Below are positions 36,383 to 44,916 of a DNA stretch of 64,000 nt, one piece after another. Source of the DNA: Streptomyces sp. SS1-1 (GTDB lineage Bacteria; Actinomycetota; Actinomycetes; Streptomycetales; Streptomycetaceae); NCBI RefSeq assembly GCF_008973465.1, contig NZ_WBXN01000004.1, forward strand, positions 744,001 to 808,000. Reading direction: 5' to 3'. A program made the position numbers and the translations under genes. Positions within the stretch are counted from its first letter, which is position 1. Each line of letters starts with the position of its first letter. The notes below the pieces were generated by a model that did no database searches, was not told where the DNA came from, and saw nothing but the letters and a program-made list of their open reading frames with translations.

Positions 36383-36892
36383 TCAGTCACGCAGCCCGTT
36401 GAACCGGCCCTGGTGGTACAGCAGGGGGCGGCCCTGCCCGGAGGGGTCGCCGAGGACGACCTCGGCCAGCACGATGCGGTGGTCGCCCGCCGGGACGCGC
36501 GCCACCACCCGGCACACCATCCACGCGAGCACGCCGTCGAGCACCGGGACCCTCTCGGGGCCCTCCCGCCACACGGTGGGCGCGCCGAAGCGGTCGGCGC
36601 CGCTGCGGGCGAAGGTCGCGGCCAGGTCCCGCTGGTGCTCACCGAGTATGTGGACGCCGACATGGTCCGTCGCGGCGATGGCCGGCCAGCTGGAGGCGCC
36701 CGCGCCGACGCCGAAGGAGAGCATCGGCGGTTCGGCGGAGACGGAGCTGAGGGAGGTCGCCGTGAAGCCCACGGGTCCGCTCTCACCGCGGGCGGTGATC
36801 ACCGCCACCCCGGCGGCATGGCGCCGGAAGACGGAGCGGAGCAGATCGGGCGAGGCGAGCTGGGCGGAGTCCAGGCCGGGAGAGGCCGTCAT
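36383..36892 (-). CDS. Flavin reductase family protein
   Basis: 169 residues from ATG 36892 (AAGGACA upstream). FMN-binding split-barrel of the HpaC/ActVB type: LLRSVFRRHAAGVAVITA, GPVGFTATSLSSVSAEPPMLSFGV, and a late AEVVLGDPSGQGRPLLYHQGRF. Reduces free flavin with NAD(P)H to supply a two-component monooxygenase. No monooxygenase is adjacent. Stands alone, about 210 bp after the thioredoxin-like gene's stop. Confidence 0.9.
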   Translation of the reverse strand: MTASPGLDSAQLASPDLLRSVFRRHAAGVAVITARGESGPVGFTATSLSSVSAEPPMLSFGVGAGASSWPAIAATDHVGVHILGEHQRDLAATFARSGADRFGAPTVWREGPERVPVLDGVLAWMVCRVVARVPAGDHRIVLAEVVLGDPSGQGRPLLYHQGRFNGLRD

Positions 36893-37101
36893 GGAGTTGT
36901 CCTTCTGCGAGGGGAGTCGGGGCGGTCCGTGGCGCTTCAACAGCCCGGACAGCGCGCGCCCACGGTGCGGGCCGGGTCGGCGGGGGCCCGTCCGAAGAGA
37001 AGGAGTTCCTCACACATACGGTCAATCTGACGATAGGTGGTCCACGCAGTCAAGTGCGTTCCGTCATGTGGGAGATGACTCACCCTCGGCATCACGGCCC
37101 C

Positions 37102-37515
37102 TCAGACCGCCTCGCCCAGAGCCGCGATCACGTCCGCCTTGCGGGGCTGACCGGTGGCCCGCCGCACGACGGCTCCGTCGGCGTCGAGGACCAGCACGGT
37201 CGGCGTCTTGAGGATGTCGAGCCGCCGGACGAGGTCGAGGTGCTCCTCGGCGTCGATCTCGATGTGCCGCACGCCCGGCACCATGCCGGCGACCTCCCCC
37301 AGCACCCGCCGGGTGGCCCGGCAGGGGGCGCAGAAGGCGCTGGAGAACTGCACGAGCGTCGCGCGCTCGCCGAGCTCGCCGCCCAGTTCGCCCGCGCCGA
37401 GCCGCTTCCCGTCGTCGCGCCCGCGCACCCTTACCCTCCCGCTCCGCCGCCGCTGCAGCACTCCGTAGGCGCTCGCCACCGCGAGCACCGCCACACACAC
37501 CATGAGTCCGGTCAT
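37102..37515 (-). CDS. Membrane-anchored thioredoxin-like protein
   Basis: 137 residues from ATG 37515 (ATG 37503 also possible). One membrane helix (about 3-18) then a thioredoxin fold with the CAPC active site (FSSAFCAPCRATRRVL) and the cis-Pro region DILKTPTVLVLD. CAPC in place of CGPC suggests a somewhat different redox potential. The orientation of the fold relative to the membrane is not certain; the basic RRRSGRVRVRGRDDGKR after the helix argues for the cytosolic side. Divergent from a DUF4395 gene, with which this family is often paired. Confidence 0.85.
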   Translation of the reverse strand: MTGLMVCVAVLAVASAYGVLQRRRSGRVRVRGRDDGKRLGAGELGGELGERATLVQFSSAFCAPCRATRRVLGEVAGMVPGVRHIEIDAEEHLDLVRRLDILKTPTVLVLDADGAVVRRATGQPRKADVIAALGEAV

Positions 37516-37523
37516 CACCCTGC

Positions 37524-37588
37524 TCAAGCATTCACAGGACTGCAAAGATTCCCGCCTCCCGCAAGCCCGTCCGCCGCGGAATGCTTGA
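37524..37588. promoter_or_regulatory. Mirrored arms TCAAGCATTC / GAATGCTTGA between thioredoxin and DUF4395 genes
   Basis: Two perfect 10-bp inverted arms (37524-37533 and 37579-37588) each sit just before one of the two divergent start codons. Leftward, GGAAT (37548-37552) is followed 18 bp later by GCT (37527-37529), close to the GGAAT-N18-GTT form of SigR promoters, which drive thiol-redox genes in Streptomyces. The region probably coordinates both genes. Confidence 0.45.
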
Positions 37589-37591
37589 TTC

Positions 37592-38008
37592 ATGGACATC
37601 GACGTGAGAGGGCCGCGCTTCGGGGCGGCCGTGACGACCGTGGTGCTGGCGGTCGTCCTGATCACCGGGAGCGCCTGGCTGCTGGCCTGGCAGACGCTGG
37701 CGTTCGCGCTCGGCGCCGCGGGCGGGGTGGGGCGTTCGCCGTACGGGGTGCTCTTCCGCCGGGTGGTGCGGCCGCGGCTCGGGCCGCCGACCGCCTTCGA
37801 GGCGCCGGAGCCGCCGCGCTTCGCCCAGGCGGTCGGGCTCGTCTTCGCGGCCCTCGGGCTCGTCGGCTACGCGCTGGGGCCGGAGTGGCTGGGCCTGGCG
37901 GCCACCGGCGCGGCGCTGGCGGCCGCGTTCCTGAACGCCGTCTTCGGGTACTGCCTGGGGTGCGAGATGTACCTGCTCATACGGCGGCTGGCGGTGCGTG
38001 CCGGGTAA
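37592..38008 (+). CDS. DUF4395 membrane protein
   Basis: 138 residues. Short start IDVRGPRFGAAVT, then four hydrophobic helices and the family signature FNAVFGYCLGCEMYLLIRR near the end, with paired cysteines. DUF4395 proteins are found with membrane thioredoxin or rhodanese-like proteins and are thought to take part in thiol or sulfur handling at the membrane; the exact role is unknown. Divergent from the thioredoxin-like gene, 76 bp away, with mirrored control sequences between. ATG 37592. Confidence 0.88.
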   Translation: MDIDVRGPRFGAAVTTVVLAVVLITGSAWLLAWQTLAFALGAAGGVGRSPYGVLFRRVVRPRLGPPTAFEAPEPPRFAQAVGLVFAALGLVGYALGPEWLGLAATGAALAAAFLNAVFGYCLGCEMYLLIRRLAVRAG

Positions 38009-38195
38009 AGAACGATCAAAAGCACGAGGTCGATCATGGGGTGGACGTGACGAGGATCTCGCGGCTTCCGGGCACTTGGGCTTGGCCGTCGGCCGTTCTT
38101 CGGGCACGATCGGCGACAAGCCGTAAACCTACGGCTGCGTAACTTAACTCTGGGAGCTTCCTTCCCAGGCACTGAAGGAAGGGTCCACCCCGTCC

Positions 38196-38930
38196 ATGGC
38201 AGAGCTTGTCTACCGTCCTGTCGTCGGTTTCGCCCAGACACTGTTCAAGGTGTGGGACCTCAAGATCGACTGCAAGGGGTCGGAGAACATTCCGCGCTCG
38301 GGCGGTGCCGTGCTGGTGAGCAACCACATCAGCTACCTGGACTTCGTCTTCAACGGCCTGGCGGCGCTCCCCCAGAAGCGGCTCGTGCGCTTCATGGCCA
38401 AGGAGTCGGTGTTCCGGCACCGGATCTCCGGTCCCCTGATGCGGGGCATGAAGCACATCCCCGTGGACCGCAAGCAGGGTGAGGCGGCCTTCGCGCACGC
38501 GCTGGACTCGCTGCGGTCCGGCGAGGTCGTCGGGGTCTTCCCGGAGGCCACCATCTCGCAGTCGTTCACGCTGAAGAGCTTCAAGTCGGGCGCCGCCCGG
38601 CTGGCCCAGGAGGCCGGCGTGCCCCTGATCCCGATGGCCGTCTGGGGCACCCAGCGGCTGTGGACCAAGGGCCACCCGCGCAACTTCAAGCGCAGCCACA
38701 TCCCGATCACCATCCGGGTCGGCGAGGCCATCGAGGCGTCCCGCGAGAAGTACGCCGGCGCCATCACGCGCCAGCTGCGCGAGCGCGTCCAGGAGCTGCT
38801 GGAGGCCGCCCAGCGCGCCTACCCGGTCCGCCCCAAGGACGCGAACGACACCTGGTGGATGCCGGCCCACCTCGGCGGCACCGCGCCCACCCCGGAGCAG
38901 GTCCGCGCGGCGGAGAGCGCCGCGGGCTAG
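38196..38930 (+). CDS. 1-acyl-sn-glycerol-3-phosphate acyltransferase (PlsC family)
   Basis: 244 residues. Membrane-associated acyltransferase that makes phosphatidic acid from lysophosphatidate and an acyl donor. The four family blocks are visible: LVSNHISYLDFVF (catalytic His-x4-Asp), MKHIPVDR, VVGVFPEATIS and VPLIPMAVWGTQRL. The C-terminus is a charged extension with EAAQRAYPVRPKD. ATG 38196. A perfect rho-independent terminator follows about 20 bp after the stop. Confidence 0.93.
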   Translation: MAELVYRPVVGFAQTLFKVWDLKIDCKGSENIPRSGGAVLVSNHISYLDFVFNGLAALPQKRLVRFMAKESVFRHRISGPLMRGMKHIPVDRKQGEAAFAHALDSLRSGEVVGVFPEATISQSFTLKSFKSGAARLAQEAGVPLIPMAVWGTQRLWTKGHPRNFKRSHIPITIRVGEAIEASREKYAGAITRQLRERVQELLEAAQRAYPVRPKDANDTWWMPAHLGGTAPTPEQVRAAESAAG

Positions 38931-38950
38931 GACGGCCGTCCCGTACATGG

Positions 38951-38983
38951 AAAGGCCGGCGTCGTGAAGACGCCGGCCTTTTT
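38951..38983 (+). terminator. Rho-independent terminator after plsC-type gene
   Basis: AAAGGCCGGCGTC-gtgaa-GACGCCGGCCTTT with perfect 13-bp arms and a run of five T. It lies between the acyltransferase and the convergent aldolase gene (stop at 38999) and can also stop leftward transcripts, since the stem begins with AAA on that side. Confidence 0.93.
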
Positions 38984-38998
38984 CTGCCTGAGTGAGCC

Positions 38999-40069
38999 CT
39001 AGCGGGCCATCTCCTCCTTGAGTGCCGCGACGAACGCGTCGACGTCGTCCTCACGCGTGTCGAAGGAGCACATCCAGCGCACGACGCCGGCCGACTCGTC
39101 CCAGAAGTAGAAGCGGAACTTCTTCTGCAGCCGCTCCGCCACGTCGTGCGGGAGCCGCGCGAAGACGGCGTTCGCCTGCACGGGATACAGGATGTCCACG
39201 CCGTGGACGGCGCGTACGCCCTCCGCGAGCCGCTGGGCCATCTCGTTGGAGTGGCGGGCGTTGCGCAGCCACAGGTCCTTGGCGAGCAGCGCCTCCAACT
39301 GCACCGACACGAACCGCATCTTGGACGCCAGCTGCATCGACAGCTTGCGCAGATGCTTCATGTGCCGGACGGCGTCGGGGTTGATGACGACGACGGCCTC
39401 ACCGAAGACGGCACCGTTCTTGGTGCCGCCGAGGGAGAGGAGGTCGACGCCGACGGCGTTGGTGAACGTCCGCATGGGCACGTCCAGCGAGGCGGCGGCG
39501 TTGGCTATCCGGGAGCCGTCCAGGTGCACCGTCATGCCGTGCGCGTGGGCGTGCTCGCAGATCGCCCGGATCTCGTCCGGGGTGTAGAGGGTGCCGAGCT
39601 CGGTGCTCTGGGTGATCGAGACGACCTGGGGCATCGCCCGGTGCTCGTCGTCCCAGCCGTACGCCTGCCGGTCGATCAGCTCGGGGGTGAGCTTGCCGTC
39701 CGGGGTGGGCACCGTGAGCAGCTTCAGTCCGCCGACCCGCTCGGGAGCCCCGCACTCGTCGACGTTGATGTGGGCGCTCTCCGCGCAGATCACCGCGCCC
39801 CAGCGGTCGGTGACCGCCTGGAGGGCGACGACGTTGGCACCGGTGCCGTTGAACACCGGGAACGCCTCCGCCGTGGCACCGAAGTGCCCCCGGACGACCT
39901 GCTGGAGGTTCTCGGTGTAGGCGTCCTCGCCGTACGCCACCTGGTGCCCGCCGTTGGCCAGGGCCAGGGCGGCGAGCACCTCGGGGTGGGCGCCGGCGTA
40001 GTTGTCGCTGGCGAAGCCGCGGACGTCCGGGTCGTGATGACGGCGGGCGTCGGTCTCCGGAGGGTTCAC
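38999..40069 (-). CDS. Low-specificity L-threonine aldolase family protein (PLP)
   Basis: 356 residues from GTG 40069. Fold-type I PLP enzyme that splits beta-hydroxy amino acids to glycine and an aldehyde. Motifs: FASDNYAGAHPEVLAAL, FPVFNGTGANVVAL, the AHINVDECGAPE segment, HGMTVHLDGSRIANAAASLD (PLP-pyridine Asp) and DLLSLGGTKNGA (PLP Lys). Last gene of a three-gene unit; its start overlaps the stop of the SDR gene in a GTGA. The shared operon suggests a dedicated pathway and not general threonine breakdown. Confidence 0.9.
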   Translation of the reverse strand: MNPPETDARRHHDPDVRGFASDNYAGAHPEVLAALALANGGHQVAYGEDAYTENLQQVVRGHFGATAEAFPVFNGTGANVVALQAVTDRWGAVICAESAHINVDECGAPERVGGLKLLTVPTPDGKLTPELIDRQAYGWDDEHRAMPQVVSITQSTELGTLYTPDEIRAICEHAHAHGMTVHLDGSRIANAAASLDVPMRTFTNAVGVDLLSLGGTKNGAVFGEAVVVINPDAVRHMKHLRKLSMQLASKMRFVSVQLEALLAKDLWLRNARHSNEMAQRLAEGVRAVHGVDILYPVQANAVFARLPHDVAERLQKKFRFYFWDESAGVVRWMCSFDTREDDVDAFVAALKEEMAR

Positions 40070-40869
40070 GGCTTCTCGGTCAGCCACAGGCGCTTTCCGT
40101 TCACTTCGGCGGCGGACTGGTCCCAGACACCCACGACCGCGTCGGCCAGGTCGTGGACGTCCGTGAAGCCCGCGAACTTCGCGTTGGGGCGGTCGGCGCG
40201 CATCGCGTCGTGCACCAGCGCCTTCACCACCAGGATGGCAGCCGCCGATGTCGGGCCCTCGGCGCCCCCCGCCTTGCGGAAGGCGTCGGCCAGCGCGAGC
40301 GTCCACGCCTCGGCGGCGGCCTTGGCGGCGGCGTACGAGGCGTTGCCCGCGGTCGGCTTGGTGGCGCCGGCCGCGCTGATCAGCACGTAACGCCCCCGGT
40401 CGCTGCGCTGGAGCGCCTCGAAGAAGGCGAGCGAGGTGTGCTGCACGGTGCGGATCAGCAGCAGCTCCAGGAAGTCCCAGTCGTCGAGGCTGGTCTTGAT
40501 GAAGGTCTCGCTGCCGCGCCAGCCGCCGACGAGGTGGACGAGCCCGTCGACGCGCCCGAACTCCTTCTCGGTGCGCAGCGCCCAGTCACGGGTGGAGTCC
40601 AGGTCGAGCAGGTCGACCGTCTCCCCGGTCACGGTCGCCCCGCCGGAGGCGTAGCGCGCCGCGTCGACGGCCTCGGCGAGGCGCTCGGGGTCGTTGTCCG
40701 CGCCGACGACGGTGGCGCCCGCCTCGGCGAGCCGCCGCAGCGCCGCCCGGCCGGCGGGTCCGCCCGCTCCGGCCACCGCGATCACCGCACCGTTGAGTGC
40801 ACCGTTCCCCACCATGCGCCTCGCCTCCTGGGCAGCCTGAGCCGTGTCGCCTGTGTCCCGGTCGCTCAC
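40066..40869 (-). CDS. SDR-family NAD(P)-dependent oxidoreductase
   Basis: 267 residues from GTG 40869. Classical short-chain fold: cofactor motif VIAVAGAGGPAGRAAL, VHLVGGWRG in place of the usual NNAG, catalytic Ser in YVLISAAG and NASYAAAKAAAEAW holding Tyr-x3-Lys. The first 20 residues are polar and extra. Overlaps its neighbours at both ends by 4 bp (GTGA), so it is the middle gene of DUF6421-SDR-aldolase. Substrate unknown; a hydroxy or keto partner of the aldolase product is a reasonable guess. Confidence 0.9.
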   Translation of the reverse strand: MSDRDTGDTAQAAQEARRMVGNGALNGAVIAVAGAGGPAGRAALRRLAEAGATVVGADNDPERLAEAVDAARYASGGATVTGETVDLLDLDSTRDWALRTEKEFGRVDGLVHLVGGWRGSETFIKTSLDDWDFLELLLIRTVQHTSLAFFEALQRSDRGRYVLISAAGATKPTAGNASYAAAKAAAEAWTLALADAFRKAGGAEGPTSAAAILVVKALVHDAMRADRPNAKFAGFTDVHDLADAVVGVWDQSAAEVNGKRLWLTEKP

Positions 40870-42263
40870 GCGGCGATCCGCTCGGCGTCGTCCGCGGTGA
40901 TGCCCCGGGTGGAGGCGATCACGTTCTTGAGCTTCTTGGACAGGGCCTCATAGAACATGCTCAGCGGAAACTCGTCCGGAAGCACGTCATCGACGAGTTT
41001 GCGGGGCGGCTGGCTCAGGTCGAGGGCGTCGGGGCCCTTGGCCCACTTGGATCCCGGGTGCGGGGCCAGGTAGGTCGAGACGAGCTCGTAGCCGGCGAAC
41101 CAGTGGACGAGCTTCGGGCGGTCGATGCCGTCGCGGTACAGCTTCTCGATCTCGGCGCACAGCTGGTTGGTGACCTGCGGGGCGCGGTCCCAGTCGATGT
41201 GCAGCTTGTTGTCGGTCCAGCGGACCACGTCGTGCTTGTGCAGGTAGGCGAAGAGCAGCTGGCCGCCGAGGCCGTCGTAGTTGCGCACCCGCTCACCGGT
41301 GACCGGGAAGCGGAACATGCGGTCGAACAGCACGGCGTACTGCACGTCACGGGCCTGCGGGACGCCGTCCGCCTGGAGCTTGACGGCCTCCTTGAAGGCG
41401 GTCAGGTCGCAGCGCAGCTCCTCCAGGCCGTACATCCAGAACGGCTGGCGCTGCTTGATCATGAACGGGTCGAACGGCAGGTCGCCGTGGCTGTGGGTGC
41501 GGTCGTGGACCATGTCCCACAGGACGAACGCCTCTTCGCAGCGCTTCTGGTCGTGGACCATCGCGGCGATGTCCTCGGGCAGCTCCAGGCCCAGGATGCC
41601 GACGGCGGCGTCGGTGACGCGGCGGAAGCGGGCGGCCTCGCGGTCGCAGAAGATGCCGCCCCAGGTGAAGCGCTCGGGCGCCTCGCGCACAGCGATCGTC
41701 TCCGGGAAGAGGACCGCGGAGTTGGTGTCGTAGCCCGCGGTGAAGTCCTCGAACTTGATGCCGCAGAACAGCGGGTTGTCGTAGCGGGTGCGCTCCAGCT
41801 CGGCCAGCCAGTCCGGCCAGACCATGCGCAGGACGACCGCCTCGAGGTTGCGGTCGGGGTTGCCGTTCTGCGTGTACATCGGGAAGACGACCAGGTGCTG
41901 GAGGCCGTCGGCGCGGTTGGCGGCGGGCTGGAAGGCCAGCAGCGAGTCGAGGAAGTCCGGTATCCCGAAGCCGTCCTCGGCCCAGCGGGTCAGGTCCTTC
42001 ACCAGGGCCTGGTGGTAGGCGTCGTCGTGCGGCAGGAGCGGGGAGAGCGCCTCGACGGCCTCGACGACACGCCGTACGGCGGCCTCGGCGTCACCGCGCC
42101 CGGGCGCGCCCTCGGCCGAGAAGTCGATCGACCCGTCCTTGGACTGCCATGGCCGGATCCGCTCCACGGCATCCTTGAGCACGGGCCATGCCGGGTGCTC
42201 CACCACCCTGGTCACGGGAGAAACCTGGTCCCCCGAAGCCGCCTGCACAAGAATTTCCGTCAT
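40866..42263 (-). CDS. DUF6421-like protein with candidate metal-binding motif
   Basis: 465 residues, cytosolic, no signal peptide. From memory this is the Streptomyces DUF6421 family; function unknown. Conserved-looking blocks include VFPMYTQNGNPDRNLEAV, NSAVLFPETIAVREA, TWGGIFCDREAARFRRV and LLFAYLHKHDVVRWTDNK. Residues 253-260 read HDRTHSHG and 281-286 EELRCD. This spacing, H-x3-H with an acidic pair about 24 residues later, resembles the zinc site of gluzincin peptidases such as DPP III, with Asp in place of the catalytic Glu. First gene of the operon with the SDR and aldolase genes. ATG 42263 with GGAGGATGGG upstream. Confidence 0.8.
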   Translation of the reverse strand: MTEILVQAASGDQVSPVTRVVEHPAWPVLKDAVERIRPWQSKDGSIDFSAEGAPGRGDAEAAVRRVVEAVEALSPLLPHDDAYHQALVKDLTRWAEDGFGIPDFLDSLLAFQPAANRADGLQHLVVFPMYTQNGNPDRNLEAVVLRMVWPDWLAELERTRYDNPLFCGIKFEDFTAGYDTNSAVLFPETIAVREAPERFTWGGIFCDREAARFRRVTDAAVGILGLELPEDIAAMVHDQKRCEEAFVLWDMVHDRTHSHGDLPFDPFMIKQRQPFWMYGLEELRCDLTAFKEAVKLQADGVPQARDVQYAVLFDRMFRFPVTGERVRNYDGLGGQLLFAYLHKHDVVRWTDNKLHIDWDRAPQVTNQLCAEIEKLYRDGIDRPKLVHWFAGYELVSTYLAPHPGSKWAKGPDALDLSQPPRKLVDDVLPDEFPLSMFYEALSKKLKNVIASTRGITADDAERIAA

Positions 42264-42649
42264 GTCCCATCCTCCACGGGAGAACCTCGCGTAAAGAGAC
42301 CGTATACATACGAGGTTCCTCCCAGCAAGAGGAGGCTCGGGAAATTATCCTGCGCTCCCCCTAGGTCACCGAACTTTTTCCTGCCGGACGCGGGCAACGC
42401 GATTCGGACGCCGTCGGGTGGGCATACGCACCTCCTACCCAGGGAGCCACGGTCAATCCCCACGAGACTCGCCCACCCCAGGGTGACCGCCGGGAGCCGT
42501 GCGTGCCAGCCGTGCCATGTCACGCAGCGCGAACCCCGCGCACATGTGGGGTTCATCACGCGCGGCGGCCATTAGGCTGCGGGCTGCCACGCGAACAGTG
42601 CCCTCCGGTTCGCCGCGCCGAGCCGCCGTCGACGGAAGCGAGTTGAGTC
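42264..42649. other. 386-bp divergent intergenic region
   Basis: Lies between the DUF6421 operon (leftward) and the GDPD gene (rightward). It holds CGTATACATACG (42301-42312; 5-bp arms, close to the DUF6421 start), the inverted repeat GAACCCC-N10-GGGGTTC (42532-42555), and a TAGGCT (42573-42578) that could be a -10 for the GDPD gene. I see no convincing small gene or structured RNA. Confidence 0.5.
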
Positions 42650-43333
42650 TTGAACTTCCTTACCATCGGTCACCGCGGAGTCATGGGTCTCGAACCCGAG
42701 AACACCCTCCGTTCCTTCGTCGCCGCCCAGCAGGCCGGCCTCGACGTCATCGAACTCGACCTCCACCTGAGCAAGGACGGCGCCCTCGTCGTCATGCACG
42801 ACACCGACGTGGACCGCACGACCGACGGAAGCGGCGCCATCGCCGACAAGACCCTCGCCGAGCTGCGCACCCTGGACGCGGGCCGCGGCGAGCGCGTGCC
42901 GGTGTTCGACGAGGTGCTGGACGCGGTACGGACGCCGCTCCAGGCCGAGATCAAGGACGTCGCCGCCGCCCGGGCGCTCGCCGAGGTGATCAACCGGCGC
43001 GACCTCGTCTCGCGCGTCGAGGTGTCCTCGTTCCACGACGACGCCGTCGCGGAGATCGCCCGCCTGGTCCCCGGAGTGCGCACGGCGCTGATCGCCAGCC
43101 GCTACGGCACCGACGTCGTGGACCGTGCCGTGGCCGTGGGCGCGGCGACGGTCTGCCTGAACATCCGGCGCCTCACCCTCGAGGTGGTCGAGCACGCCCG
43201 TAAGGCCGACCTCAGGATCATCGGCTGGGTCGTCAACACACAGGACCATCTCCGGCTCGTGCGGGCCCTGGAGCTGGACGGTGCGACCACCGACTACCCG
43301 GAGATCAAGCGCACCGGCCGCTTCACCGCGTAG
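42650..43333 (+). CDS. Glycerophosphodiester phosphodiesterase
   Basis: 227 residues. Cleaves glycerophosphodiesters to glycerol-3-phosphate and an alcohol; no signal peptide, so cytosolic. The TIM-barrel active site is complete: TIGHRG (His), LEPENTLRSF, VIELDLHLSKDG (Glu-x-Asp), VVMHDTDVDRTT (His), LQAEIKD and VSSFHDD. The start is TTG 42650: the catalytic HRG begins seven codons later and no ATG or GTG fits, so the rare TTG start is well supported. Overlaps the convergent GNAT gene by 11 bp. Confidence 0.9.
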   Translation: MNFLTIGHRGVMGLEPENTLRSFVAAQQAGLDVIELDLHLSKDGALVVMHDTDVDRTTDGSGAIADKTLAELRTLDAGRGERVPVFDEVLDAVRTPLQAEIKDVAAARALAEVINRRDLVSRVEVSSFHDDAVAEIARLVPGVRTALIASRYGTDVVDRAVAVGAATVCLNIRRLTLEVVEHARKADLRIIGWVVNTQDHLRLVRALELDGATTDYPEIKRTGRFTA

Positions 43334-43910
43334 CCGGCCCCGCCGGGGCTCCCTCCGCCTCGTCGAGCTCCTTGACCAGCAGCTCGAACCGGAGGTCGTC
43401 GCGCCGCGGCACGCCGAAGCGCTCGTCGCCGTACGGGAACGGCGTCATCCGGCCCGTACGGCGGTAGCCGCGCCGCTCGTACCAGGCGATCAGCTCCTCG
43501 CGCACCGAGATCACCGTCATGTGCATCTCGGTGACGCCCCAGGTCAGCCGGGCCTGCCGCTCCGCCTCCGCGATGATCACCTTGCCGAGTCCGGCGCCCT
43601 GCAGCTCCGGGCTCACCGCGAACATCCCGAAGTAGGCGTAGGTCCCGCGGTGCTCCAGGTGGCAGCAGGCCACGAGGCGGCCGTCGCGCTCGACGGTGAG
43701 CAGCCGGCTGTCGGGCGTCCTCAGGACCTCCCGCACCCCCTCGGCGTCGGTGCGCTGCCCCTCGAGGATGTCGGCCTCGGTCGTCCAGCCGGCGCGGCTG
43801 GAGTCCCCCCGGTACGCCGACTCGATCAGCGCGACCAGCGTGTCCACGTCGGCGTCGGTGGCGTCACGGAAGACGAGTCCGGCACGGGCGTCGGGCGCGG
43901 CGGTGTTCAT
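43323..43910 (-). CDS. GNAT-family N-acetyltransferase
   Basis: 195 residues from ATG 43910. Acetyl-CoA-dependent acetyltransferase; motif A is PELQGAGLGKVIIAEAERQA, preceded by the YFGMFAVSP strand, and motif B includes LIAWYERRGYRRTGRM. The acceptor cannot be told. Tail-overlaps the GDPD gene and is divergent from the VOC gene with 70 bp between. Confidence 0.9.
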   Translation of the reverse strand: MNTAAPDARAGLVFRDATDADVDTLVALIESAYRGDSSRAGWTTEADILEGQRTDAEGVREVLRTPDSRLLTVERDGRLVACCHLEHRGTYAYFGMFAVSPELQGAGLGKVIIAEAERQARLTWGVTEMHMTVISVREELIAWYERRGYRRTGRMTPFPYGDERFGVPRRDDLRFELLVKELDEAEGAPAGPATR

Positions 43911-43980
43911 GGTGCGTTCTCCCCCATCTCGGGCGCGGTGGTGCACCGCAGAGCGTAACCCGCCACTAGGGTGCGGCTTC

Positions 43981-44373
43981 ATGGTGCATGTACTCAGCGG
44001 CCGTACTCTCCTCCGTCCCACCGACCCCGAGCGGTCCCGGGTCTTCTACGGCGAGCAGCTGGGCCTCGCCGTGTACCGGGAGTTCGGGACGGGTGCCGAG
44101 CGCGGGACCGTCTACTTCCTGGGCGGGGGCTTCCTGGAGGTCTCCGGCCGTTCCGAGGAGCCGCCCTCCGCGGCCGTGCGGCTGTGGATGCAGGTCGAGG
44201 ACGTGACGGCGGCGCACGAGGAGCTGGTGGCGAAGGGCGTCGAGATCGTCCGGCCGCCCCGGCGTGAGCCGTGGGGCCTGATCGAGATGTGGATCGCCGA
44301 CCCGGACGGCCTGCCGATCGTGCTGGTCGAGATTCCGGCGGAGCATCCGCTGCGGTACCGGCCCGGCATCTGA
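43981..44373 (+). CDS. VOC-family (glyoxalase/bleomycin-resistance) protein
   Basis: 130 residues, a single vicinal-oxygen-chelate module pair: VLSGRTLLRPTDPERSRVFY, the first-half VYFLGGGFLEVSG, then VRLWMQVEDVTAAHEELVAKG and WGLIEMWIADPDGLPIVLVE. The His/Glu metal positions seem only partly present, so this may be a binding or resistance protein and not an enzyme. ATG 43981. Ends 6 bp from the convergent MarR gene. Confidence 0.85.
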   Translation: MVHVLSGRTLLRPTDPERSRVFYGEQLGLAVYREFGTGAERGTVYFLGGGFLEVSGRSEEPPSAAVRLWMQVEDVTAAHEELVAKGVEIVRPPRREPWGLIEMWIADPDGLPIVLVEIPAEHPLRYRPGI

Positions 44374-44379
44374 CGCCGG

Positions 44380-44916
44380 TCAGGCCCGCAGGCCGCCGAG
44401 GCGGCCCTCCAGGCGGGTGAGCAGGTCACCGAGGAGGGACGCCAGTTCCTGCCGGCCGTCCGCGTCGAGGTCGGCCAGGACCGCCGTCTCGTAGGCGAGC
44501 TGCTCGGGCAGGATGCCGTCCACGAGGTCCCGGCCGGCGTCGGTGAGGCGGACGTGGGCGACCCGGCGGTCGCGGGTGTCGCCGCGCCGCTCGACCAGTC
44601 CACGCTCGGTGAGCGCCTTGAGGCGCTTGGTGACGGCGGCCCCGGAGGAGAAGGTCTCGCGGGCGACCTCGCTGGGGGTGAGCTCATGGCCGGTGCGGCG
44701 CAGCGCGCCCAGCAGGTCGAACTCGGCCCGGCTCAGACCGGCCCGCCGCAGCGGCGCGTCCTCGGCCTGCTGGAGCAGGGCGGAACAGCGGTTGATCCGG
44801 CCGATGATCTCCATGGGGGCGGTGTCGAGTCCGGGGTGCACGGTCCGCCACTGGCGGACCACGGCGGCCACCGTGTCCTGTCGCGTCCCGGTCGGCCCGC
44901 CGTTCGTCCCCGTCAT
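44380..44916 (-). CDS. MarR-family transcriptional regulator
   Basis: 178 residues from ATG 44916. Winged helix: LSRAEFDLLGALRRTG, LTPSEVARETFSSGAAVTKR (recognition helix) and the wing LVERRGDTRDRRVAHVRL. Its ATGA start overlaps the stop of the FUSC gene, so regulator and transporter-like protein are cotranscribed; it probably represses this unit. The AT-rich region upstream of FUSC (46338-46370) has the inverted repeat CGAGT-N5-ACTCG as a candidate site. Confidence 0.92.
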   Translation of the reverse strand: MTGTNGGPTGTRQDTVAAVVRQWRTVHPGLDTAPMEIIGRINRCSALLQQAEDAPLRRAGLSRAEFDLLGALRRTGHELTPSEVARETFSSGAAVTKRLKALTERGLVERRGDTRDRRVAHVRLTDAGRDLVDGILPEQLAYETAVLADLDADGRQELASLLGDLLTRLEGRLGGLRA

